Source of the DNA: Singulisphaera sp. GP187
GTDB taxonomy: Bacteria > Planctomycetota > Planctomycetia > Isosphaerales > Isosphaeraceae
NCBI RefSeq assembly: GCF_900129635.1
Contig: NZ_FSRB01000001.1
Coordinates: 5,049,501 to 5,113,500 of the forward strand
DNA length: 64,000 nucleotides
Direction: 5' to 3'
The position numbers were made by a program, and so were the translations under genes. The notes beneath the pieces were generated by a model. The model did no database searches. It had not been told where the DNA came from and saw nothing but the letters and a program-made list of their open reading frames with translations. Below, piece by piece: positions 1 to 9,195 of this stretch (positions are counted from its first letter, which is position 1; each line of letters starts with the position of its first letter).

Positions 1-1456
1 CGGCTTTCTTCGGAGGCTCGAGGCGAACCCGGATCAGCCAGTTTCCCTGGGCGAAGGGCTGCGGTGTATCGCCGGGGAGGCCGGTGAACGACGAAGGGCT
101 GTCCCCATCCTTCTTCTTCTTTTGCCCGTCGTGGCTGACATACACCCCTTTCGTCGCGGCGGGGTTGAACCCGACGCAAACGATGAACTTGGCGGGGACC
201 TTGGTCGGCTTCAAGGCCATTCTGACCCAATCCTCCGGCCCTCGTTTGAAGGTGGAGTAGGGGAACGGGAAGGCGGCGATCTGCTGGAAGTTCTCATCGC
301 AAAGGTAGACCGTGAAGTCCTCGTTAGGGGGTTTGGGATACCCGTACCGAGAGCCGTGGAGACGGACCGAGGTGAGCGTCCAGCCGTCGCCCGGGGATTC
401 GAACCGGACGGCATGACCGCTCCCGGCGATGCTCTTCTTGCCGGCCGGCTTGCCGTCGTCGAGCGTGAGTTCGCGGACCGCCTCCTTCGCCTTCTCCTTC
501 TCCTTCTCGGCCGGTGCGAGGGCAGCGACGACCCGCGGTCCGGGGTCGATCTCGGTGCGGGGCGGACTGGCGGCCGGCGGCGGACCGGCGGCGCTACGAA
601 CCTGGGTGACGAGCCCTCCCGCAACGATGCCGGCCGAGAAGCAGGCGATCGCGGTCAACTTGAGCGTATTCAGAGCCATGGTCTTGAGTACTCCTTCGGC
701 AAGCGTGACAACCGACGCCGGAACCGAACCGGCCGTCAGCATCCCTGGATTCGTCACAAACCAGACTGCGGCCCGGGCCGTAGTTTCGACGCAGGCCGCC
801 GAAACGGCCTCCGGCGCGATTGGCAGGCCGCTCGCAAGCGAGGCGGTTTGCGAGGAAAGTCGCCGTCGCAGTCGTTGCCGCCCTTGCTCGAGCCGCCTCT
901 GGACCGTCCTGACTGACCCTCGAAGCTGGTGCGCAGCCTGCTCGTGGGTCAGACCTTCGAGGTCGCAGAGTACGATCACCGCCCGGTACGCTTCGGGCAG
1001 CCGCTCGAGTTCCTCATAGAGCCGCTCGCGGGCTTCGGACGAGCCTCGGTCCGCGCTGGCCGTCTGCGCGGCACGCTCGGCTCCGCGCCACTCGCGCTCG
1101 CGGCGGCGGGCCGCGTCGACCTTGGCTCGGGCCGATACGCGGCAGGCGACCCCGAAGAGCCAGCTCGCCACCGAGTCGCGATTCCGGATCGCCCCGGCCC
1201 GCCGCGCCAGAATGAGGAAGACCGCCTGCGAAGCGTCCTCGGCGTCATGCGGATCGCGAAGGATCGCGCGACAGACCCGAAAGACCATCGGCCCATGCCG
1301 CTCGACCAAGGCTCCGAACGCCGCCTCAGCCGAGGCGTCGCGGCGGCCGAGGAACCGGTCCAGCAACGGCCCGTCCGCCAACCCCCCGACCGCCCCGCCG
1401 TCGCAGAGGGCGCGAAGCTGCTTCATGAGCAACGCGCCCGATGGCCCGCTCGTCAT
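1..1456 (-). CDS. ECF sigma factor with C-terminal membrane anchor and extracytoplasmic domain (3' end outside window)
   Basis: The frame is open from 1456 to the window edge (at least 485 residues). Residues 1-190 read as an ECF sigma-70 factor: a region 2 stretch with DPHDAEDASQAVFL and a region 4 helix-turn-helix ending in LTHEQAAHQLRGSVRTVQRR. Near residue 250 comes the linker TLAEGVLKTM, then a hydrophobic segment (about 262-282, LTAIACFSAGIVAGGLV), a Lys/Glu-rich stretch and about 200 residues of unrecognised globular domain. Sigma factors with this linker and anchor are common in planctomycetes. I infer a membrane-tethered regulator whose outer domain senses or interacts. The start at 1456 is chosen because GGGGAGG lies 9 nt upstream. 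A shorter protein starting at the internal Met (679) is possible but less likely, as the frame is continuous through the linker. Confidence 0.85.
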   Translation of the reverse strand, partial: MTSGPSGALLMKQLRALCDGGAVGGLADGPLLDRFLGRRDASAEAAFGALVERHGPMVFRVCRAILRDPHDAEDASQAVFLILARRAGAIRNRDSVASWLFGVACRVSARAKVDAARRREREWRGAERAAQTASADRGSSEARERLYEELERLPEAYRAVIVLCDLEGLTHEQAAHQLRGSVRTVQRRLEQGRQRLRRRLSSQTASLASGLPIAPEAVSAACVETTARAAVWFVTNPGMLTAGSVPASVVTLAEGVLKTMALNTLKLTAIACFSAGIVAGGLVTQVRSAAGPPPAASPPRTEIDPGPRVVAALAPAEKEKEKAKEAVRELTLDDGKPAGKKSIAGSGHAVRFESPGDGWTLTSVRLHGSRYGYPKPPNEDFTVYLCDENFQQIAAFPFPYSTFKRGPEDWVRMALKPTKVPAKFIVCVGFNPAATKGVYVSHDGQKKKKDGDSPSSFTGLPGDTPQPFAQGNWLIRVRLEPPKKA

Positions 1457-1781
1457 CGATTCGAACCTCCCCGACCCACCGTTCGCTTCCTGAGTAGTGC
1501 CTCCCGGGGAACCGATCCCGCCACGATTGTCTTGAAAAAATCGCGGGAGCCAAGAATTGGACGATCAATTCTCCGGCTTTTTGTCTTTTTTGACATGAAT
1601 CATGGCTCCTAAAATATCATGGGATTATCGATCGAAAGCGGACTCCGTCCCGCGTTTTACCGCCACGCTCAAAATCCTGTGCTAATAGTGTGTAGGCGGG
1701 GAATACACTAGGATTCCCGAGGCAGTCCACACGCGACGTCGCGTTTCGCTGCACTCAGCCTCCTCGAACGGAGCCAGACTG
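1457..1781. other. Divergent intergenic region
   Basis: This separates the sigma factor (minus strand) from guanine deaminase (plus strand) and should hold both promoters. A TTGACA at 1590-1595 followed by TATCAT at 1615-1620 (19-nt spacer) is a weak plus-strand candidate. No gene or repeat is visible. Confidence 0.4.
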
Positions 1782-3191
1782 ATGGCGGGCGCTAGTTCTG
1801 CGATTCGCGGCTCATTCTTCGATTTTGTCGATGACCCTTGGAAGCACCAGGGACGCGAGCATGAGGCCGCCCGGTACACCCCAGACGGCTTGCTCGTGGT
1901 CAAGGACGGTCGGGTCGTGGATTTCGGCGACTTCGAAGAGGTCGCGCCCCGCCACCCGGGGGTTCCGATCACCCACATCAAGAATCGCCTGATCCTCCCC
2001 GGCTTCATCGACGGGCATATCCACTTCCCCCAGGTCCGCGTGCTGGGCGCCTACGGCAGCCAATTGCTCGACTGGCTCCAGAACTGGATCTTCCCCGAAG
2101 AGCTCAAATATCGCGACCGCGACTACGCGCGCGAAGCGGCCAAACACTTCTTCGACGCCCTGCTGGCCGGCGGCACCACAACCTGCCAGGCGTTCACCAC
2201 CAGCAGCCCGGTCTCGACCGAGGAGTTCTTCGACGAAGCCACCCGGCGCGAGATGCGCGTGATCTCGGGCCTGACCGGCATCGACCGGTTTGCGCCCGAC
2301 GACTTCTGTATCACGCCCGACGACTTCTACAACGAATCCGAGCGTCTGATCGAGCGTTACCATCGCAAAGGCCGCAACCTTTACGCGATCACGCCCCGAT
2401 TCGCCGTGGGCTGTACGTCCGAGATGATGGACCGTTGCAGCCAGTTGAAGACGAAGTATCCCGACTGCTGGGTCAACACCCACATCTCGGAAAACCCGTC
2501 CGAGATCCGCTCGGCACGCGAGAACTACCCCGACTGCACCGACTACACCCACGTCCACGAGAAGCACGGGCTCCTCGGGCCGAAATTCACCGCGGGGCAC
2601 GCCGTCTGGCTGTCCAACGACGAGTTCCGCCGGTTCTCGAAGGCGGGCGCCTCGGTCTGCTTCTGCCCGCTCTCGAACCTCTTCCTGGGGAGCGGCTTGT
2701 TCCGGCTCGGCCGGGCGACCGACCCCGAGCACCCCGTCCGCGTTTCCCTGGGCTGCGACATGGGGGGCGGCAATGCCTTCAGCATGATTCGCGTCCTGGA
2801 AGAAGCGTATAAGGTCGGCATGTGTAACAACACGATGCTCGACGGCTCGGTCAACCCGCGCGAGCAAGACCTCGCCGAGGCCGACCGCAACAAGCTCGGC
2901 CCCTATCGCGCGTTCTACCTGGCCACGCTCGGCGGCGCCCGCGCCCTCTACCTCGACGAGTTGCTGGGCAACTTCGACAAGGGCAAGGAGGCCGACTTCG
3001 TGGTCCTCGACTGGAATGCGGGCCAGTCGGCCATGCGGTGGCATCAGTCGCTCATCACCACCAGCGAGACCCCCGAGACCATCGACCAGGCCGCTCAACT
3101 CCTCTTCGGAGTCATGTCGGTCGGCGACGACCGCAACATCGACGAGACCTGGATCGCCGGCAAACGTGCTTACAAAAAAGCAGGCGTTTGA
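1782..3191 (+). CDS. guaD: Guanine deaminase
   Basis: Predicted to hydrolyse guanine to xanthine and ammonia in the cytoplasm (purine salvage/catabolism). The 469-residue protein has the amidohydrolase layout: a short N-terminal beta segment ending LILPGFIDGHIHFPQ with the first metal-binding His pair (H79, H81), then THISEN and FTAGHAVW for further His ligands, and GCDMGGG for the catalytic/metal Asp. PGFIDGHIHFPQ and the SLGCDMGGGNAFSM stretch are typical of guanine deaminase rather than other amidohydrolases. Length fits the family. The ATG has GGAG 8 nt upstream. It stands alone; a repeat and a hairpin follow it. A related aminohydrolase acting on another purine is the main alternative. 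Confidence 0.9.
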   Translation: MAGASSAIRGSFFDFVDDPWKHQGREHEAARYTPDGLLVVKDGRVVDFGDFEEVAPRHPGVPITHIKNRLILPGFIDGHIHFPQVRVLGAYGSQLLDWLQNWIFPEELKYRDRDYAREAAKHFFDALLAGGTTTCQAFTTSSPVSTEEFFDEATRREMRVISGLTGIDRFAPDDFCITPDDFYNESERLIERYHRKGRNLYAITPRFAVGCTSEMMDRCSQLKTKYPDCWVNTHISENPSEIRSARENYPDCTDYTHVHEKHGLLGPKFTAGHAVWLSNDEFRRFSKAGASVCFCPLSNLFLGSGLFRLGRATDPEHPVRVSLGCDMGGGNAFSMIRVLEEAYKVGMCNNTMLDGSVNPREQDLAEADRNKLGPYRAFYLATLGGARALYLDELLGNFDKGKEADFVVLDWNAGQSAMRWHQSLITTSETPETIDQAAQLLFGVMSVGDDRNIDETWIAGKRAYKKAGV

Positions 3192-3206
3192 TAAACAGAT
3201 GAGTCT

Positions 3207-3316
3207 GCCGCAAGGAAACCGAGCCGTCTGCCTGCCCCGGAGGCCGAAATTTGCGGGAGAAACACGTTCCCACGCTCTGCGTGGGAACGAGATCCCGGGA
3301 TCCTTGCGACAGTCTC
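3207..3316 (-). repeat. Interspersed palindromic repeat, GTTCCCACG family, inverted copy
   Basis: The core 3265-3289 is an 11-bp perfect stem (CGTTCCCACGC with its complement) around TCT. The flanks (GGAAACCGAGCCGTCTG... and ...GATCCCGGGATCCTTGCGACAG) reappear in reverse orientation at 6776-6890, so the mobile or amplified unit is about 110 bp. Confidence 0.8.
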
Positions 3317-3330
3317 AAAAAGACTCCTCC

Positions 3331-3356
3331 GGGCCGCCTTCGCCGCAAGGCGGCCC
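3331..3356 (+). terminator. Hairpin downstream of guaD
   Basis: GGGCCGCCTT (3331-3340) pairs perfectly with AAGGCGGCCC (3347-3356) around a 6-nt loop. There is no T-run after it, so it may be a structural repeat rather than an intrinsic terminator. Confidence 0.4.
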
Positions 3357-3405
3357 GAGGCGTACGTCTCTTCTGTTCGACTTTATTGAATTGAGGAACT
3401 CAAGC

Positions 3406-4050
3406 GTGGACGTGCGTCTCTCCCGAGCCTCCGCCGTTGTGGTGCAGACGATTCCCGCGGCCGACGTGGACTGGTTTCTCGACTGGCAGCGCGACGTCAC
3501 CGAAACCGCCGAGGCCTTTCGCGGCTACTGCGGCACCGACGTCTTCCCCCCGGCCGAAGGCCAGCGGGACGAGTGGGTCGTCCTGATCCATTTCGAGGAC
3601 GATTCGTCACTCGACGAGTGGCTCCAATCGCCCGTCCGAACCCAACGGCTCGCGGCGCTCAAGGCGAAGGTCGGGGCCTTCGACCTGAAAAAAGTCCAAG
3701 GCGGCTTCGGCCCCTGGTTCGCCGGGATGGGCCGCAGTCCTGAGGCCGCGCCCCCCGCCTGGAAAATGGTCCTGACCGTCCTCCTCGGACTTTTCCCCAC
3801 GGTGATGCTGCTGACGATCTTCGTCGGCCCCTACACGTCGCCATTGGGGTTGGCGGTGTCGATGCTGATCGGCAACGCCCTCAGCGTCTCCATCCTCCAA
3901 TGGGGCGTCATGCCGATCCTGACCCGCGTGCTCGGCCCCTGGCTCCACGCGCATGGGGATCGCGAGAAGGTCATGACCCTCGGCGGTCTCGGCCTCGTGC
4001 TTCTCACCCTCGCCGTGCTGACCGCCCTCTTCCGGCTGGCCACAGGATAG
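3406..4050 (+). CDS. Antibiotic-biosynthesis-monooxygenase-like (ABM) membrane protein
   Basis: A 214-residue protein. Residues 1-100 resemble the dimeric alpha/beta ABM fold found in small monooxygenases: repeated VVQTIP..DVDWFLDWQRDV, then YCGTDVFPPA and DEWVVLIHFEDDSSLDEWLQS. The C-terminal half is hydrophobic with two or three membrane helices (MVLTVLLGLFPTVMLLTIFV, PLGLAVSMLIGNALSVSIL, LGLVLLTLAVLTALF). This soluble-ABM plus membrane-tail layout occurs in many bacterial proteins of unknown substrate. The GTG start at 3406 is chosen because GAGGA lies 8 nt upstream; the frame stays open further upstream but crosses the repeat. Function beyond membrane-bound ABM-like is not known. Confidence 0.75.
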   Translation: MDVRLSRASAVVVQTIPAADVDWFLDWQRDVTETAEAFRGYCGTDVFPPAEGQRDEWVVLIHFEDDSSLDEWLQSPVRTQRLAALKAKVGAFDLKKVQGGFGPWFAGMGRSPEAAPPAWKMVLTVLLGLFPTVMLLTIFVGPYTSPLGLAVSMLIGNALSVSILQWGVMPILTRVLGPWLHAHGDREKVMTLGGLGLVLLTLAVLTALFRLATG

Positions 4051-4170
4051 TTATCACGACTTCTGCACAGCTTTCGTTTCAAAACTCAACGATCACACGA
4101 GGCGCCTACAACGTCACGGGCCCGGGCTACCCGACCTTCCGGGAAATCGCCGAGATCGGCCGCATACCTC

Positions 4171-5685
4171 TTAAAAGAGGACGACGAGGCGAAAGGTCAC
4201 GGCGAGCGCGGAGGGAATGGCTTCGTTCTGCCCCGGGGTCGGGATGTACGTGAGGTTGGGCTGAAAGAAGCAGCCGGGGAACAACTGCATCTGGTAGTAA
4301 ACGGACATCATGAGCTGGCTCGGGCTGAGCGGCATGGGCCCCTTAGGCGCATCGGGGAAGAACACACGGCCGGCGTTGGGGTCGGTGTTCATAAAGGTCC
4401 AGGCGAGGCCGCAACCCATGGAGTCATCGGGGCGGCCGGGGACCAGGCCGAAGCCGGTGAACCCACCGCCGAAGTACTGGCGGGCGAGCATCGTGTTGGA
4501 GTTGTTCGCGCCGAACTGGTAGAAGCCGCTGACCCCGCTGTTGTCGCGCCCGGGGTGGCGGAACCAGAGCCGCTGGGCGCCGAAGAAGTACATGCCGTTG
4601 GCGCCATGGACCATGGAGTGGTCAAACGCCTTCAGCATGCCGGTCTGCCCCCAGAAACCGATGCCGAAGTTCCCCGGCTTGCGCTGGGCGCCGGCGCGGT
4701 AGGCAAACCCAGCCTCCCCGATGTGGAAGTAGTAGCCGTTGAAATGCGGGCCTTCGAGCCCGGTCTGTCGGTTCAAGGCCAGGTTCCCGTCGTAAACGCC
4801 ATAATTCAGATAGGTTTTCTTCGTGGGAGCGAGCGAGACCGTGAGCCCGGTGGCCGAGTTGTAATAGCCCGGAATCTTGCCGAGCATCGTCGGGTTCACG
4901 AAGATCGGGGTGTAGATCAAGCCCGAGACCGCCGGGATCGCCGCGTCGGCGTCCTGCACCGGCACGGGCCGCACCACGTTATTGAAGTCATAGGTGGGAA
5001 CCAACTTACCGATCCGGAAGACGAGCCGGTCATCCCACAACGACTGGCGATACCAGAGCTGGTAGAGCTCCTGGCGAACCAACGGAGGCACCACCTCGAG
5101 CGAGTCAAACCCTGGGAATGCGCCCGCGAGGTCGTTGGTCGGCTGGCCGCTGAACTGGAGGAACTGGGTGCCGAGCATCCCCCCCTTCCAGCCCCCGAGC
5201 TTCTCGCTGTCGAAGCTGAGGTCGAAGACCGTCAGGCTGTTGAGCCCCCAATCTCCCGGATGCCGCCCGCCGGCGACGACGCCACTGGCGTCGCCGACCC
5301 AGAGCCCCCCCAGCCGGATCCCCGATTCGTCCTTGAGCCCGAAGAAGCGGCCCAACGCCGCCGTCCCGGTCAAAATGTTCACCGCGGCCGGGTTCGCACT
5401 GATGGCCGTGCTGCCCGCTCCGCCCACCGTCGGCGGATTGCCACCGTCCGGCCCCCCATTCGCCCCCCCTGCCCCTGGCCCCTCGGCAGGCGGAGCCGCC
5501 GGCCCACCGAATCGGCTCGGCGGATCCGCCACTCGCGTCAAACCCGCATCGATCCTTGGCTTGATGGCATCCTCGGGCCGCGCAACGACCGAGGTTGCCC
5601 CACCCCGCCCGGGTTCGGGTCCTCGCTCCTCGGGCACGCCGGAACCGAGGCTCGCCGCAATCAAGATGATCCAAGATTTTAGCAA
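4171..5685 (-). CDS. OprB-family carbohydrate-type porin
   Basis: A 504-residue outer membrane protein. It has a hydrophobic N-terminus (LKSWIILIAASLGSG), a Pro/Gly-rich linker to about residue 90, then a beta-barrel pattern with aromatic-rich alternating strands ending in VTFRLVVLF, a terminal Phe typical of barrel insertion. Stretches such as DFNNVVRPVPVQD and YYNSATGLTVSLAPTKKTYLNYGVYDGN match the OprB carbohydrate-selective porin family. Predicted to allow diffusion of sugars or other small solutes. The start is a TTG directly after an in-frame stop, the only start that keeps the signal-like segment. No transporter neighbours were seen. Substrate is unknown. Confidence 0.75.
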   Translation of the reverse strand: MLKSWIILIAASLGSGVPEERGPEPGRGGATSVVARPEDAIKPRIDAGLTRVADPPSRFGGPAAPPAEGPGAGGANGGPDGGNPPTVGGAGSTAISANPAAVNILTGTAALGRFFGLKDESGIRLGGLWVGDASGVVAGGRHPGDWGLNSLTVFDLSFDSEKLGGWKGGMLGTQFLQFSGQPTNDLAGAFPGFDSLEVVPPLVRQELYQLWYRQSLWDDRLVFRIGKLVPTYDFNNVVRPVPVQDADAAIPAVSGLIYTPIFVNPTMLGKIPGYYNSATGLTVSLAPTKKTYLNYGVYDGNLALNRQTGLEGPHFNGYYFHIGEAGFAYRAGAQRKPGNFGIGFWGQTGMLKAFDHSMVHGANGMYFFGAQRLWFRHPGRDNSGVSGFYQFGANNSNTMLARQYFGGGFTGFGLVPGRPDDSMGCGLAWTFMNTDPNAGRVFFPDAPKGPMPLSPSQLMMSVYYQMQLFPGCFFQPNLTYIPTPGQNEAIPSALAVTFRLVVLF

Positions 5686-6003
5686 ATCTCAACTCGAAGA
5701 TTGAGTGCGATCGTGAGCAAAGGCGAACAAAAGATGGCACGCCTCGTCGGAATCTCGAGAAAGGCACGGTCTCTCGCGATTGACGGCTTTTCACTCACTC
5801 AGCATCGACCGCAAGGGTCGTAGGCATTGAGCCAATCCAGCAGTGATTTCCAGTCGCACCTCTTGCGAGCCCTATCAGTTCCGCCAAAACGGGCCGCATT
5901 CAACGTCTTTTATGGAAACAACAAGCCGGTTCGTAGCGCCGACGAGCGGCCAGACCTGGTGTTGGTGACGTTCCCACCGATCGTTCGTTGAGCTTCAGAA
6001 GGC
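5686..6003. other. Intergenic region without recognisable gene
   Basis: Between the porin start and the AraC stop. I see no conserved frame, repeat or strong hairpin here; it should contain the porin promoter. Confidence 0.3.
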
Positions 6004-6489
6004 TCAACGGCGCTTCTGGTCCCGAGGTGGCAGCACCGTCTCATCCGAAGCTTCGAGCCTTTCTCCGCCCTGACTGTCGGCCCGCCACCCGCTGGGCGAC
6101 AGCCCGGTCTTCTTCTTGAAGAGGGTCGAAAAGTGGTACACGCTCCGGAATTGCAAGATCTGCGCGATCTGCTTGACCGGCAAGTCGGACCCGCGAAGCA
6201 TCTCGGCCGCCCGCTGGATCTTCAACTGGAGATGGTACTGATAGGGGGACTGCCCGGTCTGTTGCTTGAACAGGTGCTGGAGGTGGCTGGGGCTCAGTCC
6301 CAGGGCCGCCGCAACCTCGGCGATCACCGGCAAACCCTCGCGCTGCTCCTCAAGGATCAGCTTCGCCCGCCGCACCAGGTCGTGGGCTCGGCTCCCCACC
6401 TCCTGCCGCTGGGCCGCGCTCAGAACGGCGGCCAGGATCTCCCAGGCGCTCGCCGCCAGGCCGACATTCCACCGCTTCACTCTCGACAT
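6004..6489 (-). CDS. AraC/XylS-family transcriptional regulator (DNA-binding domain only)
   Basis: A 161-residue protein in which the C-terminal two thirds is an AraC double helix-turn-helix: VIAEVAAALGLSPSHLQHLF followed by QTGQSPYQYHLQLKIQRA, then LPVKQIAQILQFRSVYHFST and KKKTGLSPSGWR. Both recognition units are intact. The 45-residue N-terminus has no visible ligand-binding cupin, so it is shorter than classic AraC proteins. ATG at 6489 is chosen because GAGGGAG sits 6 nt upstream; an ATG at 6495 would abut that site. Its target is unknown; the nearest candidates are itself and the porin. Confidence 0.85.
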   Translation of the reverse strand: MSRVKRWNVGLAASAWEILAAVLSAAQRQEVGSRAHDLVRRAKLILEEQREGLPVIAEVAAALGLSPSHLQHLFKQQTGQSPYQYHLQLKIQRAAEMLRGSDLPVKQIAQILQFRSVYHFSTLFKKKTGLSPSGWRADSQGGERLEASDETVLPPRDQKRR

Positions 6490-6639
6490 GGTCATCTCCC
6501 TCACTGGTGCCGCGCACGACACGCCGTCGACACAACGGCGAATGATTCCCAAGTGCCATGAATTCAAAATCAAAACGCAACACGTTTTATAGAGAATCAT
6601 CACGTCTTAATCACAAAAATCACATAATATTCGAGACTG

Positions 6640-6890
6640 TGGCAGGAAACCGGGATCTCATTCCCACGCAGAGCGTGAGAACAAGTTTCTCCCACGAATT
6701 GCCAGTCAGCCCGGCGGGACGAAGTCGGTCACTCTGAGGCATATCGGTTCGGCACCATCACCACAAATGAGACCGTAGCAAGGATACCGGGATCTCGTTC
6801 CCACGCAGAGCGTGGGAACGAGTTTCTCCCGCGAATTTCACCCTCCGGAGCAGACAGACGGCCCGGTTTCTTTGCGACAGACTCGATTTA
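6640..6890 (+). repeat. Two direct copies of the GTTCCCACG palindromic repeat
   Basis: A degenerate copy lies at about 6640-6720 and a good one at 6776-6890. The second has the perfect hairpin core 6796-6820 and matches, in inverse orientation, the unit at 3207-3316 including its outer flanks. Confidence 0.75.
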
Positions 6891-6904
6891 TGAGTTAACG
6901 GGTC

Positions 6905-6960
6905 CGTTGCAGCCCGAAGGGGCGACCGTTCATAACCAGGGACGCAAGCCCATGAAAGCA
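6905..6960. repeat. Degenerate copy of the GGTCGCCCC-type palindromic repeat
   Basis: GCAGCCCGAAGGGGCGACCG, then a CCAGGGACGCAAGCCC stretch, match the reverse complement of the well-preserved element at 35115-35320. The rest of 6490-7283 holds nothing else I can name and must include the promoter of the next operon. Confidence 0.55.
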
Positions 6961-7283
6961 AAATGAGATCAAATCTAAATTTAATCCTTCAGCCCTTCGG
7001 AGCGACACCGACCGGATTGACGGGCACAGGCCACTCTTCGTTTTTCCTAGACGAAACCTGGTGGGCCGTCCCCACCCGACAAGAGTCGGACCATGCAAAT
7101 TCGCCCCGCGGCGATCCGGAGTGGCTTAGCCGCAAATAATAGGTACAATCATGACAGGATTGTCGCTCCCTAGAATGCAATCCCGTGGGATGGAGACGAC
7201 GAGCCCGCCCGCACCGAATTGCAACCGCACTGCGCCACCCCGCTAGATCGACCGCCCTGCCCTGCCTCGACCGGGAACCCGCT

Positions 7284-9194
7284 ATGCCCCGAACCGCAAC
7301 CGCCCGGTGGTCGCCGGCCTTGGCCACGGCACTGCTGACTCTGCTGCTTCAGGCTCCGGCCCCGGCCCGGGGTGACGGCTTCGACCTCAACGTCCAGCCG
7401 CTGCTCCAGAAGCACTGCCTGCGCTGTCACGGCGAAAAGAAGCCGAAGGGGGGCGTCAACCTCGCGAAGTTCGCGGACGAGGAGGCACTCCGCGGCGATC
7501 CCGAGCTCTGGGTCAAGGTGCTCGACGCCCTGACCGAGCGCTCGATGCCGCCGCCGGGCAACAAGGCCGGCCCCAACGAGGACGAGCGGCAGCGGGCGGC
7601 CACCTCGATTCAGGCCGTCCTCGACGCCATCGAAGGGGTCAACGACCCCGGCCCCAGCATCGTTCAGCGCCTGACGCGCCGGCAGTACAACAACACCGTC
7701 CGCGACTTGCTCGGCGTCGATGCCCGCCCGGCCCAGACCTTCCCCGCCGACGGCGGCGGCGGAGGCGGGTTCGACAACAACGCGGCCACCCTCTTCGTCC
7801 CCCCGATCCTCCTCGAAAAATACCTGACCGCCGCCGCCGGCGTGCTCGCCGAGGCCGACCCGGCCCGCTACCTGATCGCCCGCCCCGGCCCCGACCTCTC
7901 CAAAGAGCAAGCCGCCCGCCGCTGCGTCGCGACCTTCGCCCGCCGCGCCTTCCGCCGCCCGGTCAGCGACCTCGAAGTCGACCGCCTGCTCCGCCTCTTC
8001 CACCACGCCGACGCCCGCGGCGACAGCTTCGACGACGCCGTCCGACTCGCCCTCCGCGCCTCGCTCGTCTCGCCGAACTTCCTCTACCTCGTCGAGCGCG
8101 ACCGGTCCGACACCAAGGCCAAGACCGACGCCAAAGCCGACCCCGACGCCCCGTACACCGTCTCCGACCACGAGCTCGCCTGCCGACTCTCGTACTTCCT
8201 CTGGTCGTCGATGCCCGACGACGCGCTCTCCGACCTCGCCGACGCCGGCCGCCTGCACGACCCGGCCGTCCTCGAGGGGCAAGTGCGGCGGATGCTCGCC
8301 GACCCGAAGTCGCGGGCGCTGGCCGAGGACTTCGCCGGCCAGTGGCTCCGCGTCGCCAACCTGGCCGAGCTCGCCGAGCCCGACAAGCGGCTCTTCCCCG
8401 AGTACACGGCCGAGCTCCGCGACGCGATGGCCGAGGAAGCGATCGCCTACTGCCACGCGCTCTTCCGCGACGACCGCCCGGTCCTCGAGCTGCTCGACTC
8501 CGAGTACACGTACCTCAACGAGCGTCTGGCCAAGCACTACGGCATCGAAGGCGTGACCGGCCCCGACTTCCGCCGGGTCGCGCTCAAGGATCGCAACCGA
8601 GGCGGCGTGCTCGGCATGGCGGCCGTGCTGACCCTCACCTCGTACCCGAGGCGGACCAGCCCGGTGCTCCGCGGCAAGTGGGTGCTCGAAGAAATCCTCG
8701 GCACGCCCCCGCCCCCGCCGCCTCCCATGATCAAGGCGCTCCCGCCCGACGACCGGGTCAAGGACGGCATGACCTTCCGCCAGCGGCTCGAGCAGCACCG
8801 CAAGGACGTCAACTGCGCCTCGTGCCACGCCCGGCTCGACCCGCTCGGCTTCGGCCTCGAGAACTTCGACGTCCTCGGCCGCTGGCGCGACAAGATCAAC
8901 GACGAGCCGGTCGACGCCTCGGGCAAGCTGACGACCGGCGAAGATTTCTCAGGCGCGGCGGCCTTGAAGGCGATCCTGGCCGCGTCGAAGCGCGAGCTCT
9001 TCCTCCGCAACCTCGTCGAGCGCATGCTCGCTTACGCCCTCAGGCGGGGCGTGGAATACTACGACATCCCGACCGTGAAACAAGTCATGGCGGAGCTGGA
9101 AGCGAACGAACACCGCGGAACGGCCTTGATCGTCGCGGTGGCCAAGAGCTTCCCGTTCCAGAACCGGCGCAACGAACGGCAAGGGGCGCACTGA
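7284..9194 (+). CDS. DUF1592/DUF1588/DUF1585-type cytochrome c domain protein
   Basis: A 636-residue exported protein of the planctomycete PSD family. It has an N-terminal signal peptide (LATALLTLLLQAPAPARG), then an N-terminal cytochrome-like motif LLQKHCLRCHGEKKPKGGVN with CxxCH, the DUF1587 segment RLTRRQYNNTVRDLLGVDA, DUF1592/1595 stretches (ACRLSYFLWSSMPDD) and the DUF1588/1585 region with CASCHARLDPLGFGLENFD. Proteins of this type always pair with a DUF1552 protein, as here (1 bp between stop and start). Substrate is not established for the family; a periplasmic redox or polymer-degrading role is inferred. ATG 7284 is preferred over an earlier in-frame start because it places the signal peptide at the N-terminus. 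Confidence 0.88.
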   Translation: MPRTATARWSPALATALLTLLLQAPAPARGDGFDLNVQPLLQKHCLRCHGEKKPKGGVNLAKFADEEALRGDPELWVKVLDALTERSMPPPGNKAGPNEDERQRAATSIQAVLDAIEGVNDPGPSIVQRLTRRQYNNTVRDLLGVDARPAQTFPADGGGGGGFDNNAATLFVPPILLEKYLTAAAGVLAEADPARYLIARPGPDLSKEQAARRCVATFARRAFRRPVSDLEVDRLLRLFHHADARGDSFDDAVRLALRASLVSPNFLYLVERDRSDTKAKTDAKADPDAPYTVSDHELACRLSYFLWSSMPDDALSDLADAGRLHDPAVLEGQVRRMLADPKSRALAEDFAGQWLRVANLAELAEPDKRLFPEYTAELRDAMAEEAIAYCHALFRDDRPVLELLDSEYTYLNERLAKHYGIEGVTGPDFRRVALKDRNRGGVLGMAAVLTLTSYPRRTSPVLRGKWVLEEILGTPPPPPPPMIKALPPDDRVKDGMTFRQRLEQHRKDVNCASCHARLDPLGFGLENFDVLGRWRDKINDEPVDASGKLTTGEDFSGAAALKAILAASKRELFLRNLVERMLAYALRRGVEYYDIPTVKQVMAELEANEHRGTALIVAVAKSFPFQNRRNERQGAH

Positions 9195-9195
9195 C

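Noticed and set aside
7170..8828. Long minus-strand open frame (552 codons) opposite the DUF1592-type cytochrome gene
   Set aside because: It is the antisense of a clear gene in GC-rich DNA; composition is Gly/Val/Glu-biased with no domain, as expected for a shadow frame.
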